From Linnemannia hyalina (Eukaryota > Mortierellomycota > Mortierellomycetes > Mortierellales > Mortierellaceae): a stretch of DNA of 64,000 nucleotides. A program made the translations under genes and the position numbers. The stretch lies in the NCBI GenBank assembly GCA_019671135.1, contig JAHRHY010000012.1, positions 992,001-1,056,000 of the forward strand, read 5' to 3'. Positions 49,230-59,957 of this stretch are shown here, in pieces (the first letter of the stretch is position 1; every line of letters starts with the position of its first letter). The notes below the pieces were generated by a model. The model searched no databases, was not told the origin of the DNA, and was given only the letters and a program-made list of their open reading frames with translations.

Positions 49230-49291
49230 GAATTGGATTGAATAGACAGCATGTCGACTGAATGGAGAGGTGTTTGTATTCAGTCCAATTC
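49230..49291 (+). promoter_or_regulatory. Pair of mutually exclusive hairpins upstream of the C2H2 factor
   Basis: Left arm GAATTGGATTGAATA (49230-49244) is complementary to TATTCAGTCCAATTC (49277-49291) over 15 positions with a single U-G wobble in RNA. A second left arm, GACTGAAT (49256-49263), is perfectly complementary to ATTCAGTC (49278-49285) within the same right arm, so both stems cannot form together. It lies about 690 bp upstream of the zinc-finger start, possibly in its leader. Function is inferred, not shown. Confidence 0.45.
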
Positions 49292-49977
49292 AATTTGTTT
49301 ATTTTCCGTCACGAATGTCTTTTTTTTCTCACCCAAAGGGCAAGGGCAGAGGCAGGCACACTCTGTCTACTCATACTCGTTCACTTCCTTGGACGAAAAA
49401 GAGTACAAAAAGGCACCGCCATCCCCCTCATCCTCGTCTTTTTTTTACCTTTCCCTCTTCTTCAACAATCGTCTCTTGACAACCATTCTGCCTTTTGCCT
49501 TCTTCTTCTATATCATTCTCATCTCTTCGACCTCAATTACTTCTCTTACGCCTCCTGTACATCTTCCACATTCTCCTCAACCATCTGCTACTGAACAATT
49601 GCCTCCCCATTTCCTTCTATTGTTGCACATTGAACATTGAACTGCTCCACCCTCCTCCTCTTTTCTCGGAGACATTTCCCACTATCTTTACTTTTCACTA
49701 CTTGTACAAGCACACACCCACACGTACTACGCATTAATCTTTGTGTGTTACTCCTACTGCCACGCATCCTTTTCTTTGTGATCAATTTTCTTCTCATTTT
49801 ACTTCTCTTTCAAGATCAACGACTTCACCTTGTCTCTCCATCTTATCTTTTTTTGTTCCCGTCGTTCACACGAAACAAAGAAACAAAAGAGATAGCCCCA
49901 TTACCACATTGTACAGCTACAGCGCTCTTTTTTCGTGCTCTATTTCTATCTTCTAATCAACAACAGCAAACACAACA

Positions 49978-51515
49978 ATGACCGCCTCTGCACTCGCCTC
50001 TCCCGCACTCTCCGAGTCGTCTCTTTCTTCCAAGGCACAGACCATCCATTCGAGCAGCAAGACCCTTGACTCTCTCCAGCAGTCACACATCGAGTCAAAT
50101 AACGCGCTCTCCCCCGCGTCGACACCCTCCTCTTCCTTCTCTCCTTCGCCCTCTCCTTCCCAACAACACACCCAAATCCACACCTTCAACAACAGCAGCC
50201 ATCCTTCCCACCCTTTGTTCGCTCCCTCCGCCTCTACTACTCCTTCATCACAACACCAACAACAGCACCATCACCAGCTCCAGATTCTCGGAAACCACCC
50301 CGCATCGCCTGTCGCCTGCACCTTCCTCGATCTACCTGAAGACCCTTTTATGCCTACCCGCGCCAACCTCCTCTTCTCCGATAACGAGTACCGTCAAGAG
50401 TCCCAAGAATCCAACTACGACAGCGAAGCCTTCATGCCTTACGGAACCACCTCTGCCGCAACCCCCGCTGCTGCCAGTGTGAACGAGCACATCTACCCTC
50501 AGACAACCTCGTCTTCGTCGTCGTACTTCATGCCCATGTCCCGAACCTTCTCCGACAGTCAGCTGTCCGACATGTCGTCCGCTTCTCCTTTCGATTCCCA
50601 CGCGGCTGCTACTGCTCTTACCGGTCAGGCCAGCCTCAACCACGCTACCGGAACCGCCATGTGCCAGTCTCCCCTAGCATACAACAGCCAGGTCGTGTAC
50701 AATGATGATTATTACGCATCAGCACACCAGCACAACCTCTACTCTCAGCAGCACTCTCAGAGCCACCACCACGACCATAGTCATAACCACCACCATCATC
50801 ACAGCTACTCGACCTCGTCTCTTTCGTCCATCTCCGAGGACTCGTCGTCGTTGTCGCCTCGATCGCCGTTCTCGAGTCACGGAAGCATGTCCATGTCTAG
50901 CTCTTGCAACTCTTTGGCCTCGTACCCTCTGTCGAGGACATTGAGCGAGTCATCGGTGCCATTCTTCCAGGCCATCGGGGGAAATAACAACGCAATGTCG
51001 GTCAATGATGGAAACAATAACCATAACAATGGCGTCACTGGTTCGAACGGTACATCCTTGGTCAGGCCTACACCCAAGCGCTCCCGCGGCCGTCGCGTCT
51101 CGTGCAACCCAGATAACAGCGGCTGCAAGGTTTTCACCTGCCGCTTTGAGGATTGTGGCAAGATTTTCAAGCGGTCAGAGCACCTAAAGCGCCACGTTCG
51201 CTCCATCCATACCATGGATAAACGTAAGTTTATTGTTACTTCCAATTGTTGCGCGCTTTTTTTTAGAAAGGATGGTTCAAATACCTTTTTGTTGCATGTT
51301 CCTGACACAATTTTCGTTCTATTGTTCTTTATCTTTTTTCAGCCTTCGAGTGCCCCATTATGAACTGCCCCAAGCGCTTCTCTCGAAGCGACAACCTGAA
51401 CCAGCACATCCGCATCCACCGCCACAATGGTCGCGGCGAGAAGAACAAGGGTTTCAATGCCTTTACCCCGTTCCTCCAGAACTACCCCAACGAGCTGCTC
51501 TCCTCCCTGTCTTAA
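49978..51515 (+). CDS. Msn2/4-type C2H2 zinc-finger transcription factor
   Basis: Two exons, 49978..51223 and 51343..51515, give 472 residues. The C-terminus carries two C2H2 fingers: CRFEDCGKIFKRSEHLKRH and CPIMNCPKRFSRSDNLNQH, with the RSEHLKRH and RSDNLNQH recognition helices of yeast Msn2/Msn4, whose site is the STRE AGGGG. The intron splits the inter-finger linker (MDK|P). The N-terminal 370 residues are low-complexity, rich in Ser, Thr, Gln and His (with a His-rich run near residue 265), as in many activators. A basic stretch KRSRGRRVSC precedes the fingers. Regulators with these fingers respond to stress or govern development. The start has context CAACAATGAC. The preceding 500 bp is CT-rich. 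Confidence 0.92.
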
Positions 51516-52485
51516 GTGGACTGAGCTTTTTTCGTTGACTTTTTTTTCTATTCCCCCCTCTGCTTTCTTTGCTTCGCGTACCCTTTATTACTTGCTCTTT
51601 TCGCGTGTCCTGTTGCGTCTCTTTTGCTTTCTTTGCCTCAAACCCTCAATTGTATACCTAGCTGCTCTTGTCCATTCCCAGACTCACTCATTTCCTTTGT
51701 ACATAACTCGCTTGTTTCCTCTTACTCGCTCCCTCAAGCCAAATCTAATATCACAAAATACGAAATAAAACCTTTACTTGAAAAAACCCCGTAGTGTCAT
51801 AGGCGAACCTTGCCTCGTCCATTGTTTTTTCGTTCGCCTACCATACATCATTGTGAGCCCAGTAAGAAAAAATGGGAATGGAGAAGGTGGGGGGGAGGGT
51901 GTAAAGAAGAAGCAAGTTGTCGTCTTTGGGATCAGTTTGTCCATGGAGAAAAGAAGAGGCGAGGAGTTGGGCAATAATATATTCGTGCTGCTGTACGGAT
52001 TTACCAGTGATGCCCACCGTAGACTTTTGTCAGCGCAAGTCAGGTGTTTGCTCTCCATAGCAGGATTCGCACGCCACTGTTTTTAGCATAGGTCACACGG
52101 TCACACGCTCCCTCACTGCTCCATTTTTTCTGTGCCCGCGAATTGCATCCCCCTTGACTCGAACTCGCAGGAAAAGGGATACGTTTCCACACCACACCCC
52201 CTCTACGTTCACCTTCACGGCTTATCCCATCCCTCTCTTTCTTTGTTGTAGCTTTCCTCCAGGCAACTCCGCTTCTTTCTCTCTCCACAACAAACAAACA
52301 AAACGCATAAAAAAAACTTCCTTTTCTCATCTCTTCTTCATCTCTTCATAAACCACACTTCCCCCAAACCATTCATCACCTTTTTCGCTCTTCAGCTTCA
52401 ACGCACTCATCTCTCTCCTTCCTCGCTTTTGCTCACTCCTCCCACTTCTACTTCACCTACTTTCAACACACACAAGAAACAGAAA
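51516..52485. other. Intergenic: 3' region of C2H2 factor and promoter of next gene
   Basis: 970 bp. T-rich 3' UTR-like sequence, a polyadenylation signal at 51764, a G-rich patch near 51880-51900, and a CT-rich leader before 52486. No gene seen. Confidence 0.45.
51764..51769 (+). terminator. Polyadenylation signal AATAAA of the C2H2 factor gene
   Basis: AATAAA about 250 bases after the stop codon, following T-rich 3' UTR-like sequence. Confidence 0.5.
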
Positions 52486-53556
52486 ATGGCCTCTCTATCA
52501 TCTTGGTCCACAGCTCTGCGGCACACCACCAGAAGACCCCTATCCTTCCAACTCCAACCCTCCACCACCACCACAATCCGCTGGGCGTCCATAGTCCCCT
52601 ACACCGTCCACCAAACCTCCACCACCTCCTTTTACAACACACCTCCACCACCACCAGCACCCATGACCCTCGAACAAGCCCTGGAAGCCCACCAACACAA
52701 ACAAATGGCCTCGCTTCTTGAGGAACAGATAAAGCTGGAACAGAGTCAGAGGATGCGGTTCCAGAGTGAACTCCAGGTCGAGCTGGCGAGGCATCGGAAT
52801 GCTATCTTGGAGAAGCAGGAACTGGCGGCTTTGAAGCTGAGGGGCCAGTTGGAGTTTGAACGTGAGCAGAAGGGAAGGAGGGCTGAGGAGGAAGAGGAGG
52901 AGGTACGGCGGCAGTCTCTTCAGCTTACCGCTACTGCTCCCACCACCGCTGTCGAGTCAATTGAAGAGGCAGCAGGAGTTAGAGAGGCGTCAGTTCAAGA
53001 CCAGGAAGCCGACAACAAGCAACTGAAAAACTCAACAACGACCCAAGCTCCATATACCACTGTGGCGGCCGGTATCATTGATCCACGGTATAGGACCATG
53101 TTCGGATACAGAGGTCCAGAGCACTCCAAGTCAACACCTGAAGAGTTGGCCGAGCTAGAGCAGGAACGCCGCAACACCTTGACCGCCACCCTCACCCCTC
53201 CCTCGTCGTCGTCGTCGTCAGTCAAAGACACTGCTACTAGGATCCCGGCAGAGAACAGGGTGCGTCTGGCTATGATGGATTTTACCCCCTCGCAAATTGA
53301 AGGAATGACGCTAGAGCAGGCTAGTGCTATTCTCCACCTTCGCTCCGCCCAACCACAGGAACAACAATCGTCGTCGTCCTTGAAGCACACGGACACAACA
53401 ACAGATACTGACACAAACACATGTGCACAAACTAATGGCACAAAAACAGCAACAGCGACAGTGGAAGATATGATTAATAATGAGGAGGAGGAGGAGAACA
53501 GACGAACGCCCCGTTTTGCACCTGACATTATGTCGTCCGTCTCCCTTCACAACTAG
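52486..53556 (+). CDS. Unrecognised protein, probable mitochondrial presequence and coiled coil
   Basis: Single exon, 356 residues; I do not recognise a family. The first ~40 residues are rich in Arg, Ser and Thr and free of acids (SSWSTALRHTTRRPLSFQ), like a matrix-targeting peptide. Residues about 60-150 are a Glu/Gln/Arg/Lys-rich helix with long coiled-coil potential. A middle segment GIIDPRYRTMFGYRGPEH is the most folded-looking part. MTLEQA occurs twice (about residues 60 and 270), the second in PSQIEGMTLEQASAILHLR. The rest is low-complexity (Ser run from TCG/TCA codons, Thr/Asp repeats, acidic run). The ATG at 52486 has context AGAAAATGG. It could be a mitochondrial assembly or ribosome-associated factor, but that is a guess. 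Confidence 0.7.
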   Translation: MASLSSWSTALRHTTRRPLSFQLQPSTTTTIRWASIVPYTVHQTSTTSFYNTPPPPPAPMTLEQALEAHQHKQMASLLEEQIKLEQSQRMRFQSELQVELARHRNAILEKQELAALKLRGQLEFEREQKGRRAEEEEEEVRRQSLQLTATAPTTAVESIEEAAGVREASVQDQEADNKQLKNSTTTQAPYTTVAAGIIDPRYRTMFGYRGPEHSKSTPEELAELEQERRNTLTATLTPPSSSSSSVKDTATRIPAENRVRLAMMDFTPSQIEGMTLEQASAILHLRSAQPQEQQSSSSLKHTDTTTDTDTNTCAQTNGTKTATATVEDMINNEEEEENRRTPRFAPDIMSSVSLHN

Positions 53557-53666
53557 AGATCTGCCATAATCGTCATCACCACCTTGAGCTTCGCTCTTCC
53601 TCACAAAAGATAACGGGGGGGCTGTTTAAATTTTGTAACAATAAAATATGTATTATACAACACCGT

Positions 53667-55377
53667 TCAGACCATATCCTCATCATCATCGCCAAAGTCA
53701 AGGACATACCCACGCCCACTCCTCTCATACCGCTTGCCGTTTCCAATGGGCGGAATGCGGATAGGGAGTAGGGCCGTGTACCAGGGGTAATGCCCCCTTG
53801 GCCCAATATTGAAGATATCCTGGAAGTTGCCAATGATTCCGAAATCGTACATATTTGTGAACGTTTCGCCACGCTTCTTGCAGATCTTTTTCATGTACGC
53901 GTTGTTGTACTGTTCCAACGTCGTCTGCGCCGTCAGCGCCTATTTAAACCAAGTGAAGGGAAGAAGAGATGGATGTGAGTTTTGGGTACTTTGCTCTCTG
54001 GTGTCTACGGGTGCAAAGTGTACTCCGTGAATGAAATTGGGCGAAGGATGAGGACTTACGAGGTACCAGTGCCAGATGCCCATGCCACCTACTGCAACGC
54101 CAATAGCCACAGCCAACACTTCTGAGAATGCGACCAGCGATCGGTCCATCCAGTACGGCCAATTGTTCTATGTAACCATCATACGAAGATAATTAATTGC
54201 CAGATCATTAAACGAGCATAGCCTTTGTTAATTATAGCAATGAGGTACTTACATCGCTGCTGGCGTCCGCGGCGAGCATGAAGGGTCCAGCTCCCACGAT
54301 GACAAAGTACACACAGGCTATCGGCAGATAAGTCAGAAACATAAGGAAGTACCGGTGGTTGAAATGTCCCACACAGTTGTGGATCCATGGACAGTGCTAG
54401 ATATACATGAATGGTTTGAATGGACATGAATGGTCAACTCCCCGAACATTGTCCTCACTTTGCACGACCTGTTGTTGACCTCTATCCTGTGTTGTGGTGG
54501 TGACTCTGCTTACATGGTCATATCTTAGGACACACTTCTTGCACACACTGCAATGATGTGCTCTCTCGGGTTTTGGGAGATGGCCTAGTGGTATCAATTG
54601 ATTTGAAAAGTAGAGACTGTGAGTTGGTGCTGTCCAACTACTCCGGTCCGTGCAACGAGTTATATTTTCTGACGTGCCGTCCATGAGAGCCGCCCTTACA
54701 TCGTTTGCAGATAGGAGGGGTCGCTGTGTATGCTAAAGTCAGAGAAGAGAAAAAGTCCAAAAGATGAGATGTCAGTACAATTGAACCAAGCCCTGGCGTT
54801 CTCCTTCGTTCTGTACTGAGTAGCCCAGTTACTTACTCTCCATCTCGCCGAGAACATCTTGAAACATGGCATCACCCTAGAAATTCAATTGCACAACACA
54901 CATTAGCGTTAGAATCCATTTGTTCCCGGCGCAGCTCCAAGTCGTCGTTCTGATATTGATGGTGTGCAAAATTACCGAGCTGGATACGCCGTCAAGGACA
55001 GATCCAGCAGGTGTCCGGACAGCAAGGTAATAATTGGCAAGGATTCCCCAGACCAAATAAGTCGCCCAGATCCAATGAAAGATATAGGCCCAGTTCCCGA
55101 AAATCCCTTCCCCTTCATTCCATGGATGATGGAAGGGTAGGAAGACGGTGTAGAAGCAAACGATGGTGACGGAGAGGAGGAGGAAGGCGAGCGAGATCAA
55201 GACAGGGCCCAGGCCAGAGATGGCCATATCCCCTAGCCGCTCGATTTGTGCGGCGAATGAGTTGTGTTTGGGCGAGTGTGGGTTTGGTTTCTTTGGGGTG
55301 GTGGAGGTTGTGATGGGTTGGTCGTCGTCGAGGGGGTCGGATGTTGCCAATGGCTGGAACTCGATGTTGTCTGGCAT
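53667..55377 (-). CDS. DHHC-type protein S-palmitoyltransferase
   Basis: Seven exons give 353 residues: 55377..54976, 54876..54837, 54723..54700, 54584..54514, 54396..54253, 54167..54060 and 53939..53667. The cysteine-rich domain reads [20 protein letters not shown], then [20 protein letters not shown] and NHRYF; the intron at 54513-54397 splits the catalytic Asp-His-His-Cys between its two His residues. Four hydrophobic helices flank it ([78 protein letters not shown]). DHHC enzymes attach palmitate to cysteines of membrane proteins in ER, Golgi or vacuole membranes. Exon 3 is only 24 nt. Which PFA class it belongs to is uncertain. Confidence 0.93.
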
Positions 55378-55739
55378 GGCTGCAAGACTGTGTAATTTCT
55401 TATGTAGGTTTGGTGGTCTTTGTCTTTTGCTTTGTATGGTTTGTTCTTGTTCCCGGTTGCTGGTGGTGGTGAGTCCTGTAAGTCCTGAAGATGTGTCTGC
55501 ACAGTGGTCGTTGAAGGATGAATGAATGAAGGAAAGAAGGGTCTGAAAATGTACTTATGAAAAATGACAGGGCTGTGTCTCTCATTCTGCAGTGACTGGG
55601 TGACATTTTGGAGTCGACAGTCGGGCTAGGACTCGCGGGCTATTTTTGTCACGCTCGTTCCCCTTCTCGCCCACTAAACCACACACAGAGCATATAGACC
55701 TACACAACCACAAAGAGAGAAGAAAGGGAGAGAAACACC
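55378..55739. promoter_or_regulatory. Divergent region, DHHC enzyme / GNAT acetyltransferase
   Basis: 362 bp between two start codons, with TG/TTG-rich sequence on the DHHC side and a GA-rich leader before the GNAT ATG. No gene seen. Confidence 0.45.
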
Positions 55740-56333
55740 ATGGACCCAATTCTGTTCCCAACACGTCAGTCCACCATCACCCTCCAGGACATCACCGCCG
55801 ACAACTGGCAGCGCATCATCTGTCTTATCGTCAACAAGGACCAGCTCACCCTCGTCCCTCCCAATGTCGAATCCCTTTGTGAACACCAGTTCCATCTTCC
55901 TCACTCCATCGTTAAAGCCATCTATGCTGACTCGACACCCGTAGGATACCTTCGTGTCCAGCGAGTACAGGAGGACTGTACCCCCGCTACCGTCAGTGCT
56001 ACGACCATCAGTGCTGCTACTGCTGACCAGATACCGACGCTTCCAGGAACATATCAAATGAAATGTTTCATGGTCGATCAGGCCTGTCAGGGCCTTGGTT
56101 TCGGGACCAAAGCTCTTGTCCAACTCCAAGGTCAGTTGGTGGCACAGTCAACAACCCCAGCATCAGTGCAGGACAAGGTGGTAACCAATAGCCCCACTAC
56201 CACCACCATCAGAGTATTGACTGCCCCATTTGTGACAGTCCATTCAGACGACTCTCCAGAACACTTTCTTGCAAGCGTCGGGTTCACAAAAAGTGCTACA
56301 GGAAAGGAGATGGTATGGGCATCGCGGTTATGA
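55740..56333 (+). CDS. GNAT-family N-acetyltransferase
   Basis: Single exon, 197 residues. The core is GYLRVQRV (strand leading to the acetyl-CoA site), YQMKCFMVDQACQGLGFGTK and ALVQLQGQL. QACQGLGFG fits the acetyl-CoA loop Q/R-x-x-G-x-G/A, and MVDQACQGLGFGTKAL resembles the post-strand-4 helix of spermidine/ribosomal GNATs. A Thr/Ser-rich insertion (about residues 85-100 and 140-155) separates the strands, and the end EHFLASVGFTKSATGKEMVW is the usual last strand with the xxGF motif. The substrate cannot be read from sequence. The context ACACCATGG is strong. Confidence 0.8.
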   Translation: MDPILFPTRQSTITLQDITADNWQRIICLIVNKDQLTLVPPNVESLCEHQFHLPHSIVKAIYADSTPVGYLRVQRVQEDCTPATVSATTISAATADQIPTLPGTYQMKCFMVDQACQGLGFGTKALVQLQGQLVAQSTTPASVQDKVVTNSPTTTTIRVLTAPFVTVHSDDSPEHFLASVGFTKSATGKEMVWASRL

Positions 56334-57002
56334 TATAGTCAAACTCATGATACAGCAACAATAAAAAAAAGTTGCGGCTTTCTCATACTATGGTTGTTTA
56401 TTTGACCTACGAGTGTACCCTTGAACTGATGCTTGATGTGCCGTACTTTGTGTAAAATGGCGTTGCTTGTGCGAACGAGCGTGTGCCTTATGTTGGACAC
56501 AACCGAAGCCCACAGTCCTCCTCTCGGCCCAGTACAAATGACGCGTTTGTCAACCAAAGACGAGACATTTCTTTGCGTGTGTTTGTCAGTGGGTGGCGAG
56601 CGTGCACAAACAAACGGGGAAGAGCGTTGAAGACGCCATTCTACCTCAAACTGCTTGCTGCTTATCAACAGCCTGCAACTCCAAGGAGCTTTGAAGGCTT
56701 GAACTCAAAAAAAAGAGAGTCTGATGGCTTGGCCCAATTACTCCATTTCCAATCGCAATTTTACGGTGGCTTGGATCCGCCAGACAAATGATTCGCTTAG
56801 AAGGGTGGGTAAGTGGGCTTGGAAGAGTGTCAGGAACATAAGGGATTATTGCTAAAGGAGAAGGAAGGATGAGAAATTCAGGGACCAACGAGCGGGAACA
56901 GGCAGACACATAAATAGAGCCTCATCTCCCCTCGTTTTTCTGTTCTTCATTCCAACAATCCTCAACACAACAACTCCTCTTCACTCACCAAATCCAAACA
57001 AA
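56334..57002. promoter_or_regulatory. Upstream region of LUD gene A
   Basis: 669 bp including a TATA-like ATAAATA at 56910-56916 and an AACAACA-rich leader. Open frames on either strand have no recognisable features. Confidence 0.45.
56910..56916 (+). promoter_or_regulatory. TATA-like element of LUD gene A
   Basis: ATAAATA 87 bp upstream of the ATG, a typical distance for a fungal TATA box with a short leader. Confidence 0.5.
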
Positions 57003-57897
57003 ATGTCTGCCCACCCCGAGAACACCCACGTCACCCACACCTTCGCCGCCCTGGCCAAGTCCGACGCCCAGTTGGCTGCCCTCGCCGACCACCACTACTC
57101 CAAGGCCGTCAGCGCTGAGCGCGTCGAGGCTGCCAAGGCCGGTCTTGAGAAGGCTGGCTTCAAGGTCCACGTTGTCGAGAACCGCGGCGAGGCTTTCAAC
57201 ACCATCAAGAACTTGATCCCCGCTGGTGCCTCCGTCAACAACGCTCACTCCACCTCGCTCGAGGAGATCGGCTTTGTCACCTACCTCAAGGGAGAGACGT
57301 AAGTGTACTTTCTGGACACTCTTTGACAACGTGTTTCGTGGTTGTGGTTGTCGCTTTCTGTCCCTCTATTTTTGTGGTCTCGACCGCGATTCCAATGGGT
57401 GTGACGATACTCTTTCTCCCTTCTCGATTGCTCTGTTGGAATTCATTTTCTAACGCCTCCTCTCCTCTTTCTTGCTCACCATTAGTGCCTGGAACAACGT
57501 CCACGCCACCATCCTCGCCGAGTCCGACCCCGCCAAGCAGGCCGAGCTCCGCCGCACCGTCGGATCCACTGTCGACTACTACTTGACTTCCGTCGCTGCC
57601 GTTTCCGAGGACGGTAAGCTCGCCCACGGCGATCTCTCCGGCTCCAAGGTCGGCGGTGTCTCCTTCGGCGCTGCCAACGTCATTGTCCTTGCTGGTGCCA
57701 ACAAGATCGTCAAGGATGAGAAGGAGGCCTTTACCCGCACCACCGAGTTTGCCCTTGCTGCCGAGTCTGCTCGTGCCCGTGATGCCTACGGCGTCCCCGC
57801 CTCCGCCCTTATTCACTACGAAGTGATTAGAGCTGCCAACCCATTCAACCCCGGCCGCATCCAGGTCGTTCTCGTCAAGGAGGCCCTTGGATTCTAA
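57003..57897 (+). CDS. LUD-domain (LutC/YkgG, DUF162) protein, paralog A
   Basis: Exons 57003..57298 and 57486..57897 give 235 residues, essentially just the LUD domain. Key blocks are AGLEKAGFKVHVVENRGEA, SVNNAHSTSLEEIGF, VDYYLTSVAAVSEDGKLAHGD, SKVGGVSFGAANVIVLAG and NKIVKDEKEA; the matching bacterial LutC stretch is the TSVNAITEDG/GNRVAAMIFGP/VIVVAGVNKIV region. LutC is one of three proteins of bacterial lactate oxidation; lone eukaryotic LUD proteins have no defined reaction. No Fe-S cysteine cluster of LutB type is present and no targeting peptide is seen, so it is probably cytosolic. It is about 85% identical to paralog C by eye and shares its intron position (GE-T|A). The strong preference for GCC, GTC and AAG codons suggests high expression. 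Confidence 0.85.
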
Positions 57898-58967
57898 GCT
57901 CTAGATCGCCTACATCGATCGATGCCAAAAAAAAAATCAAAATTAGATCAGGACAATACCATGTACAGCAATATAAAAGTGTCCCTTTTTGTGAAACAAT
58001 TCTCTCTCGTTACTTATCAACTGCATGTGCCGTGTTTAGTACCGCAATTGGAGAAAGGGAGGAAAGAAGAATGCGCATTTTTTTGACGGCATGCATGCAT
58101 TTGAGGCGTGTAACCGTAGACTGGGAATGCCAGATGATGTGACTGCCACTTTTTTTTAAAAGAGAACGAAAGAGTTGGATACTTCATGGATGTTGGTAGT
58201 CAGCTCTCAATGTTCCCCACCTGTGCGCTGGTAATTTGTTTATCTCGAACCATCGCCTAAAGAGCGAGAAAGAAGGAAAATGGACATCGAGACTCGAGAG
58301 TTGCAATAACAAACAATCCACCCGTTTCTCGTCCCCTAGTCTAGCTTTGACGCGGAAGTCGTCAAAAAAAAAAAAAAAGACAGGAAGAATATTCGTGGAT
58401 TGATCTTTTGCTTAGGGCCTCAAAAGGGCGATGGCTTATTATCATTCGTTACCAAATAACCATGCAGTTGACCCATGGATATGGCACACAAACTATTACC
58501 AAGGGAAAGTGCAACTAGAGGACCACTTACTCAGTAACCGCCCTCTCTTACATATGATGATGAATGAAGAAAAAAAATCACAATTTCCCACCGTCTGTCA
58601 GCAGGCAAGACATTTTGCTAAGCCACCAATGATTCCTAATCGCACCGGTCCATGGTATCAACATCAACCTCCCTCACCCAGTGATCCCATGTTTTGTTGT
58701 CACTGATTGTTTACAAACAAACCCCGATGGATTCGGCATAAAAGGAGTTGGCCCAAACGACCAACAACAAAAACGCAAACCATACCAGCACCCTTGATAC
58801 TCTCCCTTCTTCCTTCTATTTCTCTTCTGCCATTCTCTTGTTTCTCTCTCAACCAATCGATCCTAGCCCTTATCCACATTTATCTTTCTTTCTCTCTTCT
58901 TTTTGACACGACACAAACGCCTAAACACGAACGCAAAAAAAAAAATCAACATAAAAACCTATCCAAA
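57898..58967. promoter_or_regulatory. Intergenic between LUD genes A and B
   Basis: 1.07 kb: A-rich 3' UTR of gene A, an A15 tract near 58365, then the promoter of gene B with a TATA-like CATAAAAGG at 58737-58745 and a CT-rich leader 58800-58900. A 91-codon open frame at 58431-58706 has no features of a real protein. Confidence 0.45.
58737..58745 (+). promoter_or_regulatory. TATA-like element of LUD gene B
   Basis: CATAAAAGG 223 bp upstream of the start codon. Confidence 0.45.
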
Positions 58968-59957
58968 ATGTCTCTTCGTTCTCTCCTTAGACAAAACTCC
59001 ACTCTCACCTCCTCAGTTCGCGTCTTAGCCACTCGCCCCACTTCCACACCCATCCTCACTCGCAAAGTCTTCCTCTCAGCCATGACTGCCGCCCACCTGT
59101 CAACCTCTGCCCCCGCTCACGTCGAGCGTCCCAAGAGCACCTTTGACGAGGTCACCTGGAAAGCCTTCCTCACCCACGAGCCCGAGCTCAATGCTCTTGC
59201 CGACTCCAAGTACCGCCACCTCCCCAACGACGATACCGTCGAGAAGACCAAGAAGACCCTTGAGGCTAGAGGATTCAAGGTCCATGTCGTCAATAACAAG
59301 GATGAGGCCTTCCAGAAGGTTGTCTCCTTGATTCCTGCTGTAAGTTCCTATTGCATTGAACCCTGATCCGTGTCTTTAGTAAAGCGCCGGTTGAACTTTA
59401 CCTTACTTCCACCCCCTAGTCCACAACCCTCAATTGCTGACAATATTCATATTTCATTCTCGCTCCTGCATTATAAGGGCTCAACCATCAACACTGCCCA
59501 CTCAACGACCTTGGAGGAGGTTGGAATCACCAACTACCTCATCTCAGAGACCCACCCCTGGCAAAACATCCGCGGCACCATCATTGCCGAAAAGGACCCC
59601 GTCAAGCAAGGCGAGCTCCGTCGCAAGCTCGGCACCACCGTTGACTACTTCCTTACTTCCATGACCGCCGTCACTGAGACCGGCGAGATCGCTCACGGAG
59701 ACCAGACGGGTACCAAGGTCGGAGGAGTTGCCTACGGTGCTGGAAACGTGATTGTCGTCGCAGGAACCAACAAGATTGTCAAGGACGAGGCCGAGGCTTT
59801 TGCCAGAACCAAGGATTTCTGCCTCCCCTTTGTTAGCGCTTACTCCCGCAGGGCTTTCAAGATCAAGGAGGCCTTTATGACCAATTATGAGGTCTTGCGT
59901 GCCACCCATAACGGACGCATTCAGGTCGTTCTTGTCAAGGAGGTCTTGGGATTCTAA
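58968..59957 (+). CDS. LUD-domain protein, paralog B, probably mitochondrial
   Basis: Exons 58968..59339 and 59478..59957 give 283 residues. The first ~45 residues (MSLRSLLRQNSTLTSSVRVL, then Arg/Thr-rich and acid-free) form a likely mitochondrial presequence absent from paralog A. The LUD domain follows: TLEARGFKVHVVNNKDEAF, STINTAHSTTLEEVGI, VDYFLTSMTAVTETGEIAHGD, TKVGGVAYGAGNVIVVAG and NKIVKDEAEAF. It is clearly related to A and C but more distant. Its single intron (phase 0, after SLIPA) is about 14 codons before the shared intron of A and C, so B split off before the A/C duplication. Enzyme activity unknown. Confidence 0.85.

Larger units (their letters stand above)
34012..49977. other. 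About 16-kb region without a supportable protein gene
   Basis: From the kinase to the zinc-finger gene I found no frame with family motifs, coding codon bias or a chain of plausible splice sites. All frames are short and driven by low-complexity sequence. The region is A/T-rich compared with the genes and is full of homopolymers (A, T, and C14 at 38745), GA, GT, CT and CAGA microsatellites, and short direct repeats. It has no long terminal or inverted repeats that I could see, and no transposase or reverse-transcriptase remnants. It may be an extended regulatory region or non-coding transcript locus for the downstream transcription factor, or simply degenerate intergenic DNA. Confidence 0.5.

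Noticed and set aside
34012..49977. AGGGG/CCCCT (STRE) sites suggesting autoregulation of the Msn2-like gene
   Set aside because: Several were noticed, but a 5-mer on both strands is expected about 30 times by chance in 16 kb, so without a real count no enrichment can be claimed.
57286..57816. Minus-strand frame opposite LUD gene A, and similar frames opposite B and C
   Set aside because: Gly/Val/Leu-rich shadows caused by the strong codon bias of the sense genes.
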